Below, one piece after another: positions 39,655-49,591 of a stretch of DNA of 64,000 nt (the first letter of the stretch is position 1; each line of letters begins with the position of its first letter). A model generated the notes under the pieces. That model worked only from the letters and a program-made list of their open reading frames with translations, did no database searches and was not told the origin of the DNA. A program made the position numbers and the translations under genes. Source of the DNA: Saccharopolyspora ipomoeae (lineage in GTDB: Bacteria > Actinomycetota > Actinomycetes > Mycobacteriales > Pseudonocardiaceae); assembly GCF_029952525.1 (NCBI RefSeq), contig NZ_JASAOF010000001.1:372001-436000 (forward strand), read 5' to 3'.

Positions 39655-40734
39655 TCAGAGGGGACGCGGGATGCGGTCCTGGACCGGGGCGAGGGTGACC
39701 GGCAGGGCCGGGAGGGTCTGGTACCAGTAGGCCGTCGAGGAGACGTCGTCGGAGCGCTTGTTGGCGTGCCCGTGCTCGATGGTGGCCTTGATCGAGCGGT
39801 CGAAGACGATCGGGTCCTCGACGTGGAAGCGGTAGTAGGACACCTGGCCGCTCCAATTCTCCCCACCGGGCATGGTGATCCCGTGGTACGGCCCGTGGAA
39901 CTCCTGGTTCGGGCACCAGGCGGTGTTGAAGTAGTCCTCGGTGCCGGTGCCGTGCAGCCGCGGCGGCCAGGGCTCGCCGTCGATGAAGAACATGTCGTCG
40001 CCCTCGCCGTACCAGTTCCACTCGCCGGTCTCGCGCAGGTTGTGCACGTTGAGGACGGTGCCGACGTAGTGGCCGCGCCCCTCGGCCTCCAGCATCACGA
40101 AGTTGCCCGCGCCGTCGGTGTTGTGGCCGCCGAAGAGGAACTCCTCGTTGGTCTGGTCGCCCTGCGGCACGCCGTCGGTGGGGTTCTGCCGCCGCCACTG
40201 CGCGTGGAAGTAGGCCAGCTCCGGGTCGGGTTCGGGGTAGCTCTCGTAGTCGACGTAGAAGTAGAACGTCACCGGTTTGACGCTCATCTCGCTGATCAGC
40301 TCGACCCGCGCACGACCGGCGAAGGGCATCGCGAACCAGCAGTTGAAGCCCTTGCCGTCCTGCGGGCTCATCTGCAGCGGCGCGGAGCTGAAGTTGACGC
40401 TGCGGGCGTGCCCGACGCCGAAGAAGTCGCCCAGGGGCACCAGCACCGCCGGGTGCGGCTGGTCGTCCCAGGTGATCCGCAGGACGAGCCTGCGCAGGTA
40501 GTCGGCCTCCAACTCGGCGGGCTCGCCGACGTGGTCGAGCGCGACGGTGCACCAGATGTGCGTGATCACCCCGGGCCCGGGGATGTCGGCGAGCACCCGG
40601 GTCTCACCCGGCATCACGCGCACGTTGTCCTGGTTGCCACCGGAGGTGTCCCAGCTGGACGCCCTGCCGCGACGCGTCGCCCGCAGCCGCGGCAGGTCCC
40701 TCAGACTGCTCCCGAAATCCCCGTAACCGGCCAC
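39655..40734 (-). CDS. GH172 (DUF2961) glycoside hydrolase
   Basis: 359 aa jelly-roll protein of the DUF2961 family, now GH172: conserved stretches are GPGVITHIWCT, FFGVGHARSVNFSSAPLQM, NCWFAMPFAGRA and the signature GTGTEDYFNTAWCPN with the catalytic acids (Glu-Asp in TEDYF). Characterised members release D-fructofuranose or D-arabinofuranose from glycans, including mycobacterial arabinan. No signal peptide is seen, so it should act inside the cell. With the DHOD-like gene (76-base gap, same strand) it forms the left half of the accessory group. Confidence 0.88.
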   Translation of the reverse strand: MAGYGDFGSSLRDLPRLRATRRGRASSWDTSGGNQDNVRVMPGETRVLADIPGPGVITHIWCTVALDHVGEPAELEADYLRRLVLRITWDDQPHPAVLVPLGDFFGVGHARSVNFSSAPLQMSPQDGKGFNCWFAMPFAGRARVELISEMSVKPVTFYFYVDYESYPEPDPELAYFHAQWRRQNPTDGVPQGDQTNEEFLFGGHNTDGAGNFVMLEAEGRGHYVGTVLNVHNLRETGEWNWYGEGDDMFFIDGEPWPPRLHGTGTEDYFNTAWCPNQEFHGPYHGITMPGGENWSGQVSYYRFHVEDPIVFDRSIKATIEHGHANKRSDDVSSTAYWYQTLPALPVTLAPVQDRIPRPL

Positions 40735-40810
40735 AACGGCCTCCCCAGTCGGCAGACATCAGTGTCGTTGATCACTGTCTACCATCCCGGGCGCGCCTGT
40801 CGCCCCGGTT

Positions 40811-41833
40811 TCACCGAGCCGGGGGCGTGTAGTTCTCGATGCGTCGCAACAGGTTCCGGATGCGGGCGCCGTAGATCGGCGAGAGGGCGTAGCCCGGGTA
40901 GCTGGCGAACCAGCTGGCGCTGCCCAGGCTCACCGCGTCGGCACCGGCCCAGAAGTACTCGCGGCAGTCGTCGAAGCTGCGGATGCCGCCGGTGGCGATG
41001 ATCGGCAGCGTCACGTCGGCGTCGCGCAGCTCCTTGACCACCCGCAGCCCGATCGGCTTGATCGCGCGGCCGGACAGCCCGCCGAAACCGTTCTTGAGCA
41101 GCGGCGTCCCGGTCTCGGGGTCCAGCCGCAGGCCCTTGACGGTGTTGATCGCGGTGAGCGCGGACACGCCGTGCTCGGCGGCCAGCCGCGCGTGGGCGAC
41201 GTAGTCGTAGTCGGGCGAGAGCTTGAGGATGACCGGGTGGTTGCTGCGCGGCACGGCCTCGGCCAGCACGCCCTCGATGATCTGGTTGAAGTCGAAGTTG
41301 ACGTTGTGGCAGGAGACGTTGAACTCCAGCGCGGCGATCTCGCCTGCGGGCACGGCCTCGTTGACCTTGTCGACCAGGGTCACGAACTCCTCGGCGGAGA
41401 AGCCGCCGATCGACATGATCGTGTTCTGCGAGCGGGTGCGCGGGTAGTAGTCGCGCAGGTAGGCGTCGATGCCGACGTTGCACCAGCCGAAGGCGTTGAG
41501 CCAGCCGCCGTCGACCTGCCGCAGGGCCTGGCCGTAGCGCTTGAGCAGGCCGGGCAGCTCGCGCAGCTCCCAGTCGTCCTTGGTGGTGAAGTGGCCTTCG
41601 CGGGGTTCGACGGTGACGGTGCGGGTGGTGACGGCGCCGAAGCGCTCCAGCGGCACGAAGTTCGAGATCGGGCTCATGCCGTAGGGGATGACCTTGTTGT
41701 TGGCCACGCCGTAGCCGAGCAGGCTGGACGAGGTGACCAGGCGGTTGCGGAGCCGGATGTCGCCCAGCCGCACACCGGGCTCGGCGCTCTCGTCCCGCAC
41801 CAGATGAAGGTTGCGCTCCTGGGCCACGCTCAC
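40811..41833 (-). CDS. Dihydroorotate dehydrogenase-like flavoprotein
   Basis: 340 aa FMN TIM barrel. N-terminus VRLGDIRLRNRLVTSSSLLG is DHOD-like, as are EFNVSCHNVNF, HPVILKLSPDYDY, GGLSGRAIKPIGLRVV and IIATGGIRSFDDCREYFWAGADAVSLGSA (FMN phosphate site). But it lacks clear orotate-specific motifs and stands apart from other pyr genes, so it may be a different ene-reductase or dihydropyrimidine-type enzyme. GTG at 41833 follows AGGAGGAATC. Divergent from the DeoR regulator, which probably controls it. Confidence 0.75.
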   Translation of the reverse strand: MSVAQERNLHLVRDESAEPGVRLGDIRLRNRLVTSSSLLGYGVANNKVIPYGMSPISNFVPLERFGAVTTRTVTVEPREGHFTTKDDWELRELPGLLKRYGQALRQVDGGWLNAFGWCNVGIDAYLRDYYPRTRSQNTIMSIGGFSAEEFVTLVDKVNEAVPAGEIAALEFNVSCHNVNFDFNQIIEGVLAEAVPRSNHPVILKLSPDYDYVAHARLAAEHGVSALTAINTVKGLRLDPETGTPLLKNGFGGLSGRAIKPIGLRVVKELRDADVTLPIIATGGIRSFDDCREYFWAGADAVSLGSASWFASYPGYALSPIYGARIRNLLRRIENYTPPAR

Positions 41834-41927
41834 GATTCCTCCTACTGCACCCCGTCGACCGGCCGCCGTCCATTGTCCCCCACGACGGGGCTCGCCCCCA
41901 TGCGGGTTCGCACACACGTGTTTGCGA

Positions 41928-41950
41928 TTCGAACACGATTCCTGTTCGAT
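41928..41950. promoter_or_regulatory. Inverted repeat, likely DeoR operator
   Basis: TTCGAACA-CGATTCC-TGTTCGAT: 7 of 8 arm bases match, ending 7 bases before the deoR start in the divergent region with the DHOD-like gene. Length and place suit a DeoR-family autoregulatory operator. Confidence 0.5.
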
Positions 41951-41957
41951 AGAACAC

Positions 41958-42713
41958 GTGGAGAGTTCAGAACGCAGCCGGATCATCATCGATCGGCTCC
42001 GGCAGGCCGAGCGGGTGACCGTCGCCGAGCTCGCCGCCGCCACCGGGTGCTCGGAGATGACGATCCGCCGCGATCTCGACCAGCTCGCCGAGGAGGGCGT
42101 GCTGCGGCGGGTGCGCGGCGGCGCGGTGAGCTACCTGCGCGGCCAGTCCGCCCCGTTCTCGCTGCGGGAGCGCGACTCGGCGGAGGTCAAGCAGCGGCTG
42201 GCCGCCGAGGTCGACTCGCTCATCGCCGACGGCGAGTCGGTCATCGTCGACAGCGGCTCCACGACGCTGGAGGTCTCCCGCCGCCTGGCCGGGCGCCGGG
42301 TGACCGCGATCCCGCTGGACATGCACTCGGCGAACGCGCTGAGCAACGCGCCCGAGGTCGAGCTGCTGCTGCCGGGCGGCCGCGCCAAGCCCGGCGAGCT
42401 GTCGTTCGTCGGCCACCTGACGGAGAACTCGCTGCGCGCCCTGCGGGTCGACACCACCGTGCTCGGGGTGTGCGGCCTGTCGGCGGCGCGCGGCCTGACC
42501 GCGCACGACCTGGAGGAGGTCCCCATCAAGAACGCCGCCACCGATGCCGCGCAGCGCGTGATCGCGGTGTGCCACGGCGCCAAGTTCGCCCGCACCGGGC
42601 TGGGTTTCGTGTGCCCGGCGACGAGCCTGGACGTGGTGGTCACCGACCGCAGCGCCCCGGCCGAGATGCTCGCCGAGCTGGAAGCGGCCGGGGTGGAGGT
42701 GCGCGTTGTCTGA
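41958..42713 (+). CDS. DeoR-family transcriptional regulator
   Basis: 251 aa. N-terminal DeoR helix-turn-helix (VTVAELAAATGCSEMTIRRDLDQLAEEGVLRRVRGGA) and a C-terminal ribose-5-phosphate-isomerase-like sensor domain with DSGSTTLEVSRRL (about 99). Such regulators bind phosphorylated sugars and usually repress the carbohydrate genes beside them. Its GTG start at 41958 lies right after an inverted repeat. It overlaps the MFS gene and is divergent from the DHOD-like gene, so it may control both arms. Confidence 0.88.
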   Translation: MESSERSRIIIDRLRQAERVTVAELAAATGCSEMTIRRDLDQLAEEGVLRRVRGGAVSYLRGQSAPFSLRERDSAEVKQRLAAEVDSLIADGESVIVDSGSTTLEVSRRLAGRRVTAIPLDMHSANALSNAPEVELLLPGGRAKPGELSFVGHLTENSLRALRVDTTVLGVCGLSAARGLTAHDLEEVPIKNAATDAAQRVIAVCHGAKFARTGLGFVCPATSLDVVVTDRSAPAEMLAELEAAGVEVRVV

Positions 42714-43878
42714 GACCCTTTCCGCCCCACCGCTTTCCGCGCGACGCGCGCGCTGGGGCACGATCGGGTACTTCGTGGCCACAGGTGCGGCGCTGGGGAC
42801 CTGGACCTCGCGGATCCCTGCGATCAAGCAGGACCTCGGGCTCGACGACGGTCGGATGACGATCGCGCTGTTCGCGATCGCCGTCGGGTCGGTGCTGGCG
42901 ATGCAGGTCGTCGGGCACCTCGCCGACCGCTTCGGCAGCGCCCGGGTGCTCGGCCCGGCCGGTCTGGCGATGGCGGCGAGCCTGCTCGTGCCCGGCTTCG
43001 CCGGCTCGCTGCCGGTGCTGGTGGCCGGGCTGGTGCTGTTCGGCGCCGGGCACGGCGTGGTCGACGTGGCGATGAACGCGCACTCGATGCAGGTGCAGCG
43101 CCAGTACGCGAAACCGATCGTGATCACCTTCCACGCGCTGTTCAGCGTCGGCGGGCTGATCGGTTCGGGCGTCGGCGCGGTGGCCGCGCAGCTCGGCACG
43201 CCCGTGCCGCTGCACTTCGCACTGGCCGCGCTCGGGCTCGCGGTGCTGGTGGAGGCCTCCCGGCGACGGCTGCTGCCCGCAGAACCGCACCGGACGAGCG
43301 GTGAGCGGGAGCGGGCGCGCGGCATCTCACCGGCGATCCTGCTGCTGGGGGTGCTGGCGTTCAGCTGCTCGCTCGGCGAGGGCTCGATGGCCGACTGGTC
43401 GCCGCTGTACCTGCACGACGAGCTGCGCACGAGCCCGGCGATCGCGGCGATCGGCTACGCGGTGTTCTCCACGATGATGGCCGTCTGCCGGTTCCTCGGC
43501 GACCACCTGGTGGCCCGGTTCGGGCCGGTGGCGCTGGTGCGCACCTGCGGGCTCATCGCGGGCGTCGGCATGGGCGCGGGGCTGCTCGCGCACCACCCGG
43601 TCGCGGCGATCACCGGCTTCGCGCTGTTCGGCATCGGCCTGTCGTGCATCATCCCGCAGGTCTTCAGCGCCGCCGGCACCCGCGACCCGGCCCGCGCCGG
43701 GCGCGACCTCGCCCAGGTCAGCACCCTCGGCTACGGCGGCCTCCTGGCGGGCCCGGTCGTCATCGGCGTCATCACCCACTGGACCGACCTCACCACCGCT
43801 CTCCTGATCCCGGCGGCGTTGGCCCTGGTCGTAGCCCTAGCAGCCCCCATCGTCCGCCCCCGCCCCGCCGCGGGGTGA
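42706..43878 (+). CDS. MFS transporter
   Basis: 390 aa with twelve predicted membrane segments (first GTIGYFVATGAALGTWTS, last LIPAALALVVALAAP). The conserved loop after segment 2 reads GHLADRFGSARVLG, a variant of the MFS GxLaDrxGrkxxl motif. Charge and length are of the drug/sugar family; substrate unknown, but its overlap with a sugar-type regulator and neighbourhood of GH172 suggest sugar or nucleoside-like import (inference). TTG start at 42706 overlaps the deoR stop, with GGAGGT upstream. Confidence 0.85.
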   Translation: MSETLSAPPLSARRARWGTIGYFVATGAALGTWTSRIPAIKQDLGLDDGRMTIALFAIAVGSVLAMQVVGHLADRFGSARVLGPAGLAMAASLLVPGFAGSLPVLVAGLVLFGAGHGVVDVAMNAHSMQVQRQYAKPIVITFHALFSVGGLIGSGVGAVAAQLGTPVPLHFALAALGLAVLVEASRRRLLPAEPHRTSGERERARGISPAILLLGVLAFSCSLGEGSMADWSPLYLHDELRTSPAIAAIGYAVFSTMMAVCRFLGDHLVARFGPVALVRTCGLIAGVGMGAGLLAHHPVAAITGFALFGIGLSCIIPQVFSAAGTRDPARAGRDLAQVSTLGYGGLLAGPVVIGVITHWTDLTTALLIPAALALVVALAAPIVRPRPAAG

Positions 43879-43879
43879 A

Positions 43880-43921
43880 CGATTTCAATGGAAGTCGGGC
43901 CCCTGACTTCCATTGAGATCG
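43880..43921. repeat. R3 hairpin B (CAATGGA type), right edge of accessory group
   Basis: 17-bp stem (CGATTTCAATGGAAGTC with GACTTCCATTGAGATCG, one wobble) around an 8-base loop, directly after the MFS stop. Its right arm shares TTCCATTGAGATCG with hairpin A. Confidence 0.8.
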
Positions 43922-44017
43922 GGGCTTCCCGGGCGGGAGGTGCGGGGTCGCGGTGCTCCGGGGGTGGCGTGCGACCACAATGGTCGGTGAACGTTCCCGA
44001 ACTTCTAGGAGCACTTC

Positions 44018-44392
44018 GTGAGCAACGAGAAGCCCGTCGTGGAGGCCCCCACCGGCGAGCCGTCGCCGGAACTGGTGATCGAGGACCTCATCGTCGGCGA
44101 CGGCCCGGAGGCCAAGGCAGGCGACCAGGTGTCGGCGCACTACGTCGGCATCTCCCACAGCACCGGCAAGGAGTTCGACGCCAGCTGGAACCGCGGTCAG
44201 CCGCTGGACCTGAAGCTCGGCTCCGGCATGGTCATCGAGGGCTGGGACAAGGGCCTGCAGGGCATGAAGGTCGGCGGCCGCCGTCGCCTCTCGATCCCGC
44301 CGCACATGGGCTACGGCCCCCGCGGCGTCCCCGGCGTCATCGCCCCCAACGAAACCCTCATCTTCGTCTGCGACCTCGTCTCCGCGGGCTGA
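44018..44392 (+). CDS. FKBP-type peptidyl-prolyl cis-trans isomerase
   Basis: 124 aa single-domain cytosolic FKBP. Active-site residues appear in VSAHYVGISHSTGKEFDASWNRGQP, VIEGWDKGLQGMKVGGRRRL and the C-terminal FVCDLVSAG. GTG start follows AGGAG. No signal peptide. Confidence 0.93.
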   Translation: MSNEKPVVEAPTGEPSPELVIEDLIVGDGPEAKAGDQVSAHYVGISHSTGKEFDASWNRGQPLDLKLGSGMVIEGWDKGLQGMKVGGRRRLSIPPHMGYGPRGVPGVIAPNETLIFVCDLVSAG

Positions 44393-44406
44393 GCACGCAC
44401 CACCCG

Positions 44407-44533
44407 GGTTACTCCGGTAATCCGCGACCCGATTACGGCGGTAATCCGTGTTCGCACCCGGAATACCGCCGTAATCCGTGACCCGAATACCGCCGTAATC
44501 CGTGACCCGGGAACGGCCGTATTCCGTGGCCCC
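44407..44533 (+). repeat. R5: five tandem units with GGAATAC-N4-GTAATCC motif
   Basis: About five units of 24 bases (one has a 5-base insertion). Units 3 and 4 are identical across GAATACCGCC-GTAATCCGTGACCC; units 1, 2 and 5 diverge but keep an inverted-repeat core of the form GG(A/T)(A/T)TAC-N4-GTA(A/T)TCC. They follow the FKBP stop codon directly. Confidence 0.8.
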
Positions 44534-44588
44534 GGGAACGCCGTGAGCCGGGCAAGGGGCGGGAGAGGTCGGTGGGCCAGATGTGGGA

Positions 44589-44624
44589 GAACCCCGGTGG
44601 TCGCGGGTGCGATCACCGGGGTTC
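44589..44624. terminator. Bidirectional terminator between FKBP and PH-protein genes
   Basis: GAACCCCGGTG and CACCGGGGTTC form an 11-bp perfect stem with a TTCTT tail on the plus strand; the flanking genes converge. Confidence 0.75.
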
Positions 44625-44643
44625 TTCGTGCGTTCCGACCTGG

Positions 44644-45729
<1,086 letters not shown>

Positions 45730-47028
45730 TCATGCCGTGACCCCGGAATCCCCAGCGATCGACGAGTCCTCGCCGTCGTCCAGATTGTCCAGGACGTGGC
45801 CCATGCGGTCGCGCTTGGTCCGCAGGTAGCGGATGTTCTCCGGGTTCGGGCGGATCGGCAGCGGCACGCGGTCGACGATGCGCAGCCCGTAGCCCTCCAG
45901 GCCGATGCGCTTGGCCGGGTTGTTGGTGAGCAGCCGCATCGACTTGATGCCCAGGTCGCAGAGGATCTGCGCGCCCTGGCCGTAGTCGCGGCTGTCCACC
46001 GGCAGGTCCAGCGCCACGTTGGCGTCGACGGTGTCGGCGCCGTCGTCCTGCAGCTGGTAGGCCTGCAGCTTGTGGATCAGGCCGATGCCGCGTCCCTCGT
46101 GGCCGCGCATGTAGAGCACCACGCCGCGCCCGGCCTCGGCGACCTTCGCCATCGCCGCGTCCAGCTGCGGGCCGCAGTCGCAGCGCAGCGAGCCGATGAC
46201 GTCGCCGGTCAGGCACTCGGAGTGCACCCGCACCAGGATGTCCTCGCCGTCGCCGATGTCGCCGTAGACCATCGCCAGGTGCTCGATGCCGTCCAGCGTG
46301 CTGTCGTAGCCGACCGTCCGGAACGTGCCGTGCACGGTCGGGATGCGGGCCTCGGCCACCCGCACGACCTGCTTCTCGAAGCGCCGGCGGTAGGTGATCA
46401 GGTCGGCGATGGTGATCAGCGCCAGGTCGTGCTCGTCGGCGAAGACCTCCAGCTCGTCGCGGCGGGCCATGTCGCCCTCGGACTTCTGGCTGACGATCTC
46501 GCACAGCGCGCCCGCCGGGCGCAGACCCGCGAGCCGAGCCAGGTCGACCGACGCCTCGGTGTGGCCGGGACGGCGCAGCACGCCGCCGTCGCGGGCGCGC
46601 AGCGGCACCACGTGGCCGGGCCGGGTGAGGTCCTTCGGCGTGGCATCGGCGTCGGCCAGCACCTGGAGCGTCTTCGCGCGGTCGGCGGCGGAGATGCCGG
46701 TGGTCACGCCCTCGGCGGCGTCGACGGTGACCGTGTACGCGGTGCCCTTGCGGTCCTGGTTGGAGTGGTACATCGGCGGCAGGTCGAGCCGGTCGCAGTC
46801 CTCGGCGGGCATGCCGACGCAGATGTAGCCCGAGGTGTAGCGGACCATGAAGGCCACCAGCTCGGGCGTGGCCTTCTCCGCGGCGAAGATGAGGTCGCCC
46901 TCGTTCTCGCGGTCCTCGTCGTCGACGACGACCACCGGCTTGCCGGCCGCGATGTCGGCCAGCGCCCGCTCGATGGTGTCGAACTTGTTCGTGCTCACCG
47001 TTTCCGAAACCTCGTCCTCGGGGTTCAT
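45730..47028 (-). CDS. ribBA: Bifunctional DHBP synthase / GTP cyclohydrolase II
   Basis: 432 aa. N-terminal 3,4-dihydroxy-2-butanone-4-phosphate synthase ([38 protein letters not shown]) and C-terminal GTP cyclohydrolase II with the zinc cysteines [15 protein letters not shown] and the [11 protein letters not shown] loop. Supplies both starting precursors of riboflavin. It overlaps the ribE stop by 4 bases (ATGA at 47025-47028). Confidence 0.96.
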   Translation of the reverse strand: MNPEDEVSETVSTNKFDTIERALADIAAGKPVVVVDDEDRENEGDLIFAAEKATPELVAFMVRYTSGYICVGMPAEDCDRLDLPPMYHSNQDRKGTAYTVTVDAAEGVTTGISAADRAKTLQVLADADATPKDLTRPGHVVPLRARDGGVLRRPGHTEASVDLARLAGLRPAGALCEIVSQKSEGDMARRDELEVFADEHDLALITIADLITYRRRFEKQVVRVAEARIPTVHGTFRTVGYDSTLDGIEHLAMVYGDIGDGEDILVRVHSECLTGDVIGSLRCDCGPQLDAAMAKVAEAGRGVVLYMRGHEGRGIGLIHKLQAYQLQDDGADTVDANVALDLPVDSRDYGQGAQILCDLGIKSMRLLTNNPAKRIGLEGYGLRIVDRVPLPIRPNPENIRYLRTKRDRMGHVLDNLDDGEDSSIAGDSGVTA

Positions 47029-47684
47029 CGCGCCTCCCTGATGCCGCCATTGTCCCCCGTCACCGCGGGTCCACCAGCGCTCTGCGCGGCCAGCTGAGCT
47101 GCGGAGAGCCGCTCCAGGTGCTTGGCCAGCACATCCACTTCGATGTTCACTTCGTCACCCGCGGCGCGTCGGCCGAGGGTCGTCAGGTCCTTGGTGGTGG
47201 GGATCAGCGCGATGGAGAACCGCGCGGGCTCCCCGTCGACGACCTCGACGACGGTCAGCGACACGCCGTCGACGGTGATCGACCCCTTCTCCACCAGGTA
47301 GTGCGCGAGGTGCCCGGGCAGGTCGAACGAGGTCAGCCCGGTGGCCTCGTCGGTGCCGCGCAGCACGGCCGTGCCGTCGACGTGGCCCTGCACGATGTGC
47401 CCGCCGAGGCGCTCCCCCAGCGCCATCGCGCGCTCCAGGTTGACCCGCTCACCTGCGGCGATGTGCTTGAGCGATGAGCGGCGCAGCGTCTCGGAGACCA
47501 CGTCGACGGTGAAGCGCCCGCCCTCGGTGGTGACCACGGTGAGACAGACGCCGTTGACCGCGATCGAGTCGCCGTGCTTGGCGTCCTGGGTGACCACCGG
47601 ACCGCTGATGGTCAGCCGCGAGCCGTCCTCCAGGGGCTCCACGGACTCGATGGTGCCGAGTTCCTCGACGATCCCGGTGAACAC
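47025..47684 (-). CDS. ribE: Riboflavin synthase alpha chain
   Basis: 219 aa made of two lumazine-binding repeats: the N-terminal [10 protein letters not shown] start, then VNGVCLTVV (about 45) and the second repeat [16 protein letters not shown] (about 132) and a C-terminal [11 protein letters not shown]. It dismutates two lumazine molecules to riboflavin. GTG start, with CAGGAGG upstream. Confidence 0.96.
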   Translation of the reverse strand: MFTGIVEELGTIESVEPLEDGSRLTISGPVVTQDAKHGDSIAVNGVCLTVVTTEGGRFTVDVVSETLRRSSLKHIAAGERVNLERAMALGERLGGHIVQGHVDGTAVLRGTDEATGLTSFDLPGHLAHYLVEKGSITVDGVSLTVVEVVDGEPARFSIALIPTTKDLTTLGRRAAGDEVNIEVDVLAKHLERLSAAQLAAQSAGGPAVTGDNGGIREAR

Positions 47685-47726
47685 TGCTGCCTCCTGCCTG
47701 CCCTGCGAGCCCCGCTGCCCGCGACT

Positions 47727-48761
47727 TCAGTCCTGCGGAGCGGCGCTGATCGGGACGGCGCTGATGCGCACGTCCGGGCCACTCATCGTCGTCTCTTCGA
47801 TTCGCAACCGCCATGCCTGCGAGATGCTTCCCACGCCCGCATCTCCCAGCGCGGCGGGTCCCGATCCCAGCAGCGCGGGGGCGACGTAGGCCAGCACCCG
47901 GTCGACCAGGCGCGCCCGCCAGAAGGCCCCGGCCAGGGTCGGCCCGCCTTCCAGCAGCACGTCGACCACGCCGCGGCGGGCGAGCTCGGCCAGGGCCGCG
48001 GCGGGGTCGCCACCGGGCAGCCGGACGGTCTCGGCGGCGGCGTCGAGGACCCGGGACCCCGGCGGGATCTCGCGGTCGCCGATGACCACGCGCAGCGGTT
48101 GCCGGTCCAGCAGCGCTCCGCCCGGGTCGCGGGCGGTCAGCTGCGCGTCGTCGGCGAGGATCGTGCCGGTGCCCGCGATGATGGCGTCCATCGCCGCGCG
48201 CACCCGGCCCACCTCGGCCCGCGACTCGGCGGAGCTGATCCACTTGCTGGTGCCGTCCGCGGCCGCCGAACGTCCGTCCAATGTGGCCGCGTACTTCCAG
48301 GTTACATGCGGGCGTCCGGTGTGGACGAAGTGCAACCAGGCCCGCAGCGGCCCTTTCGCGACCTCGTCGCGGAGCAGACCACTGTGGACGTCGACTCCGG
48401 CGGCGCGCAGCACTTCGGCGCCGCCCGCGGCCGACGGGTTCGGATCGGAGACGGCGTGCACGACGCGGGCCACCCCGGCGGCCCGCAGCGCCTCGGCGCA
48501 CGGCGGGGTGCGGCCGGTGTGCGCGCAGGGTTCGAGGGTGACCACGGCGGTGCCGCCCTGAGCGCGCGATCCGGCTTCGCCCAGGGCGTTGACCTCGGCG
48601 TGCGGGCCGCCGGGCGGGCTGGTGGCGCCCGTTCCGGCGACCTCGCCGCGCGCGTCGAGGATCACGCAGCCCACGGGCGGGTTCGGGCTGGTGGTACCCC
48701 GGACCCGCTCGCTGGCCGCGATCGCGGCGCGCATCGCCCGCGCTTCGACCTCAGCGGTCAT
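47727..48761 (-). CDS. ribD: Bifunctional riboflavin deaminase/reductase RibD
   Basis: 344 aa. N-terminal zinc deaminase with HAEVNAL and PCAHTGRTPPCAEAL (zinc His and Cys ligands), C-terminal NADPH reductase with RPHVTWKYAATLDGRSA. Deaminates and reduces the pyrimidine intermediate. First gene of ribD-E-BA-H on this strand; only 35 bases downstream of rpe, so probably in one operon with it. Confidence 0.95.
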   Translation of the reverse strand: MTAEVEARAMRAAIAASERVRGTTSPNPPVGCVILDARGEVAGTGATSPPGGPHAEVNALGEAGSRAQGGTAVVTLEPCAHTGRTPPCAEALRAAGVARVVHAVSDPNPSAAGGAEVLRAAGVDVHSGLLRDEVAKGPLRAWLHFVHTGRPHVTWKYAATLDGRSAAADGTSKWISSAESRAEVGRVRAAMDAIIAGTGTILADDAQLTARDPGGALLDRQPLRVVIGDREIPPGSRVLDAAAETVRLPGGDPAAALAELARRGVVDVLLEGGPTLAGAFWRARLVDRVLAYVAPALLGSGPAALGDAGVGSISQAWRLRIEETTMSGPDVRISAVPISAAPQD

Positions 48762-48796
48762 GGCGTGCTCCTCGGGCGATGCGCGGCGGTGGTGTT

Positions 48797-49492
48797 TCAG
48801 GCCCGGGCGCGGGCGAAGGCCGGGGCGGCGAGGCCGCGCAGGGCCTCGATGGCCTCGGCCGGGTCCTTGCCGTTGTAGACGGCCGAGCCCGCCACGAAGC
48901 AGTCCACACCGGCCTCGGCGGCCTGCTCGATGGTGTCGGCGTTGATGCCGCCGTCGATCTCCACCAGCAGCTTCAGGTGACCGGTGTCGACGAGCTTCCG
49001 GGCCTTGCGGACCTTGTCGAGCACGTCGGCGATGAACTTCTGGCCGCCGAAGCCCGGCTCGACCGACATCACCAGCAGGGTGTCGTAGTGCTTGAGGACC
49101 TCGACGTAGTCGTCGAAGTTGGTGCCCGGCTTGATCGCCAGACCGGCCTTGGCGCCGGCGGCGCGCAGGTCCTTGGCGAGGTTGACCGGGTTGTGCGCCG
49201 CCTCGACGTGCACGGTGACGTTGTGCGCGCCGGCCTCGGCGTAACCGGGGGCCCAGCGGTCGGGGTCCTCGATCATGAGGTGGCAGTCGATCGGGATGTC
49301 GGTCGTCTTGAGGATGGACTGCACGACCGGCAGGCCCAGCGTGAGGTTCGGCACGAAGTGCGCGTCCATCACGTCGACGTGGAGCCAGTCGGCCCGCTTG
49401 CCGGGCTCTCCGCCGACGGCGGAGATCTCGTCGGCGAGCCGGGCGAAATCTGCGGAGAGGATGGAAGGCGCGATCATCGGCTGGTTCGACAC
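48797..49492 (-). CDS. rpe: Ribulose-phosphate 3-epimerase
   Basis: 231 aa TIM barrel with [17 protein letters not shown] at the N-terminus, [16 protein letters not shown] (metal His/Asp), [20 protein letters not shown] and DGGINADT. Links ribulose-5-phosphate to xylulose-5-phosphate and so to tkt. GTG at 49492 chosen; a longer frame to 49513 has no better support. Confidence 0.95.
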   Translation of the reverse strand: MSNQPMIAPSILSADFARLADEISAVGGEPGKRADWLHVDVMDAHFVPNLTLGLPVVQSILKTTDIPIDCHLMIEDPDRWAPGYAEAGAHNVTVHVEAAHNPVNLAKDLRAAGAKAGLAIKPGTNFDDYVEVLKHYDTLLVMSVEPGFGGQKFIADVLDKVRKARKLVDTGHLKLLVEIDGGINADTIEQAAEAGVDCFVAGSAVYNGKDPAEAIEALRGLAAPAFARARA

Positions 49493-49549
49493 ATGCGCGA
49501 GTTTAGATCCCACCGGCCGCGCTCACCCCCACGCCCTCCTCCGACGGTC

Positions 49550-49580
49550 GCGTCCCCGTGACGAACGGTCGCGGGGACGC
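49550..49580 (-). terminator. Terminator of the amino-acid permease gene
   Basis: GCGTCCCCG and CGGGGACGC form a 9-bp perfect stem with a 13-base loop just after the permease stop. Confidence 0.55.
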
Positions 49581-49591
49581 GCCTTTCTCGG

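Noticed and set aside
44407..44533. CRISPR array
   Set aside because: Units abut without spacers, diverge from each other and no cas genes are near.
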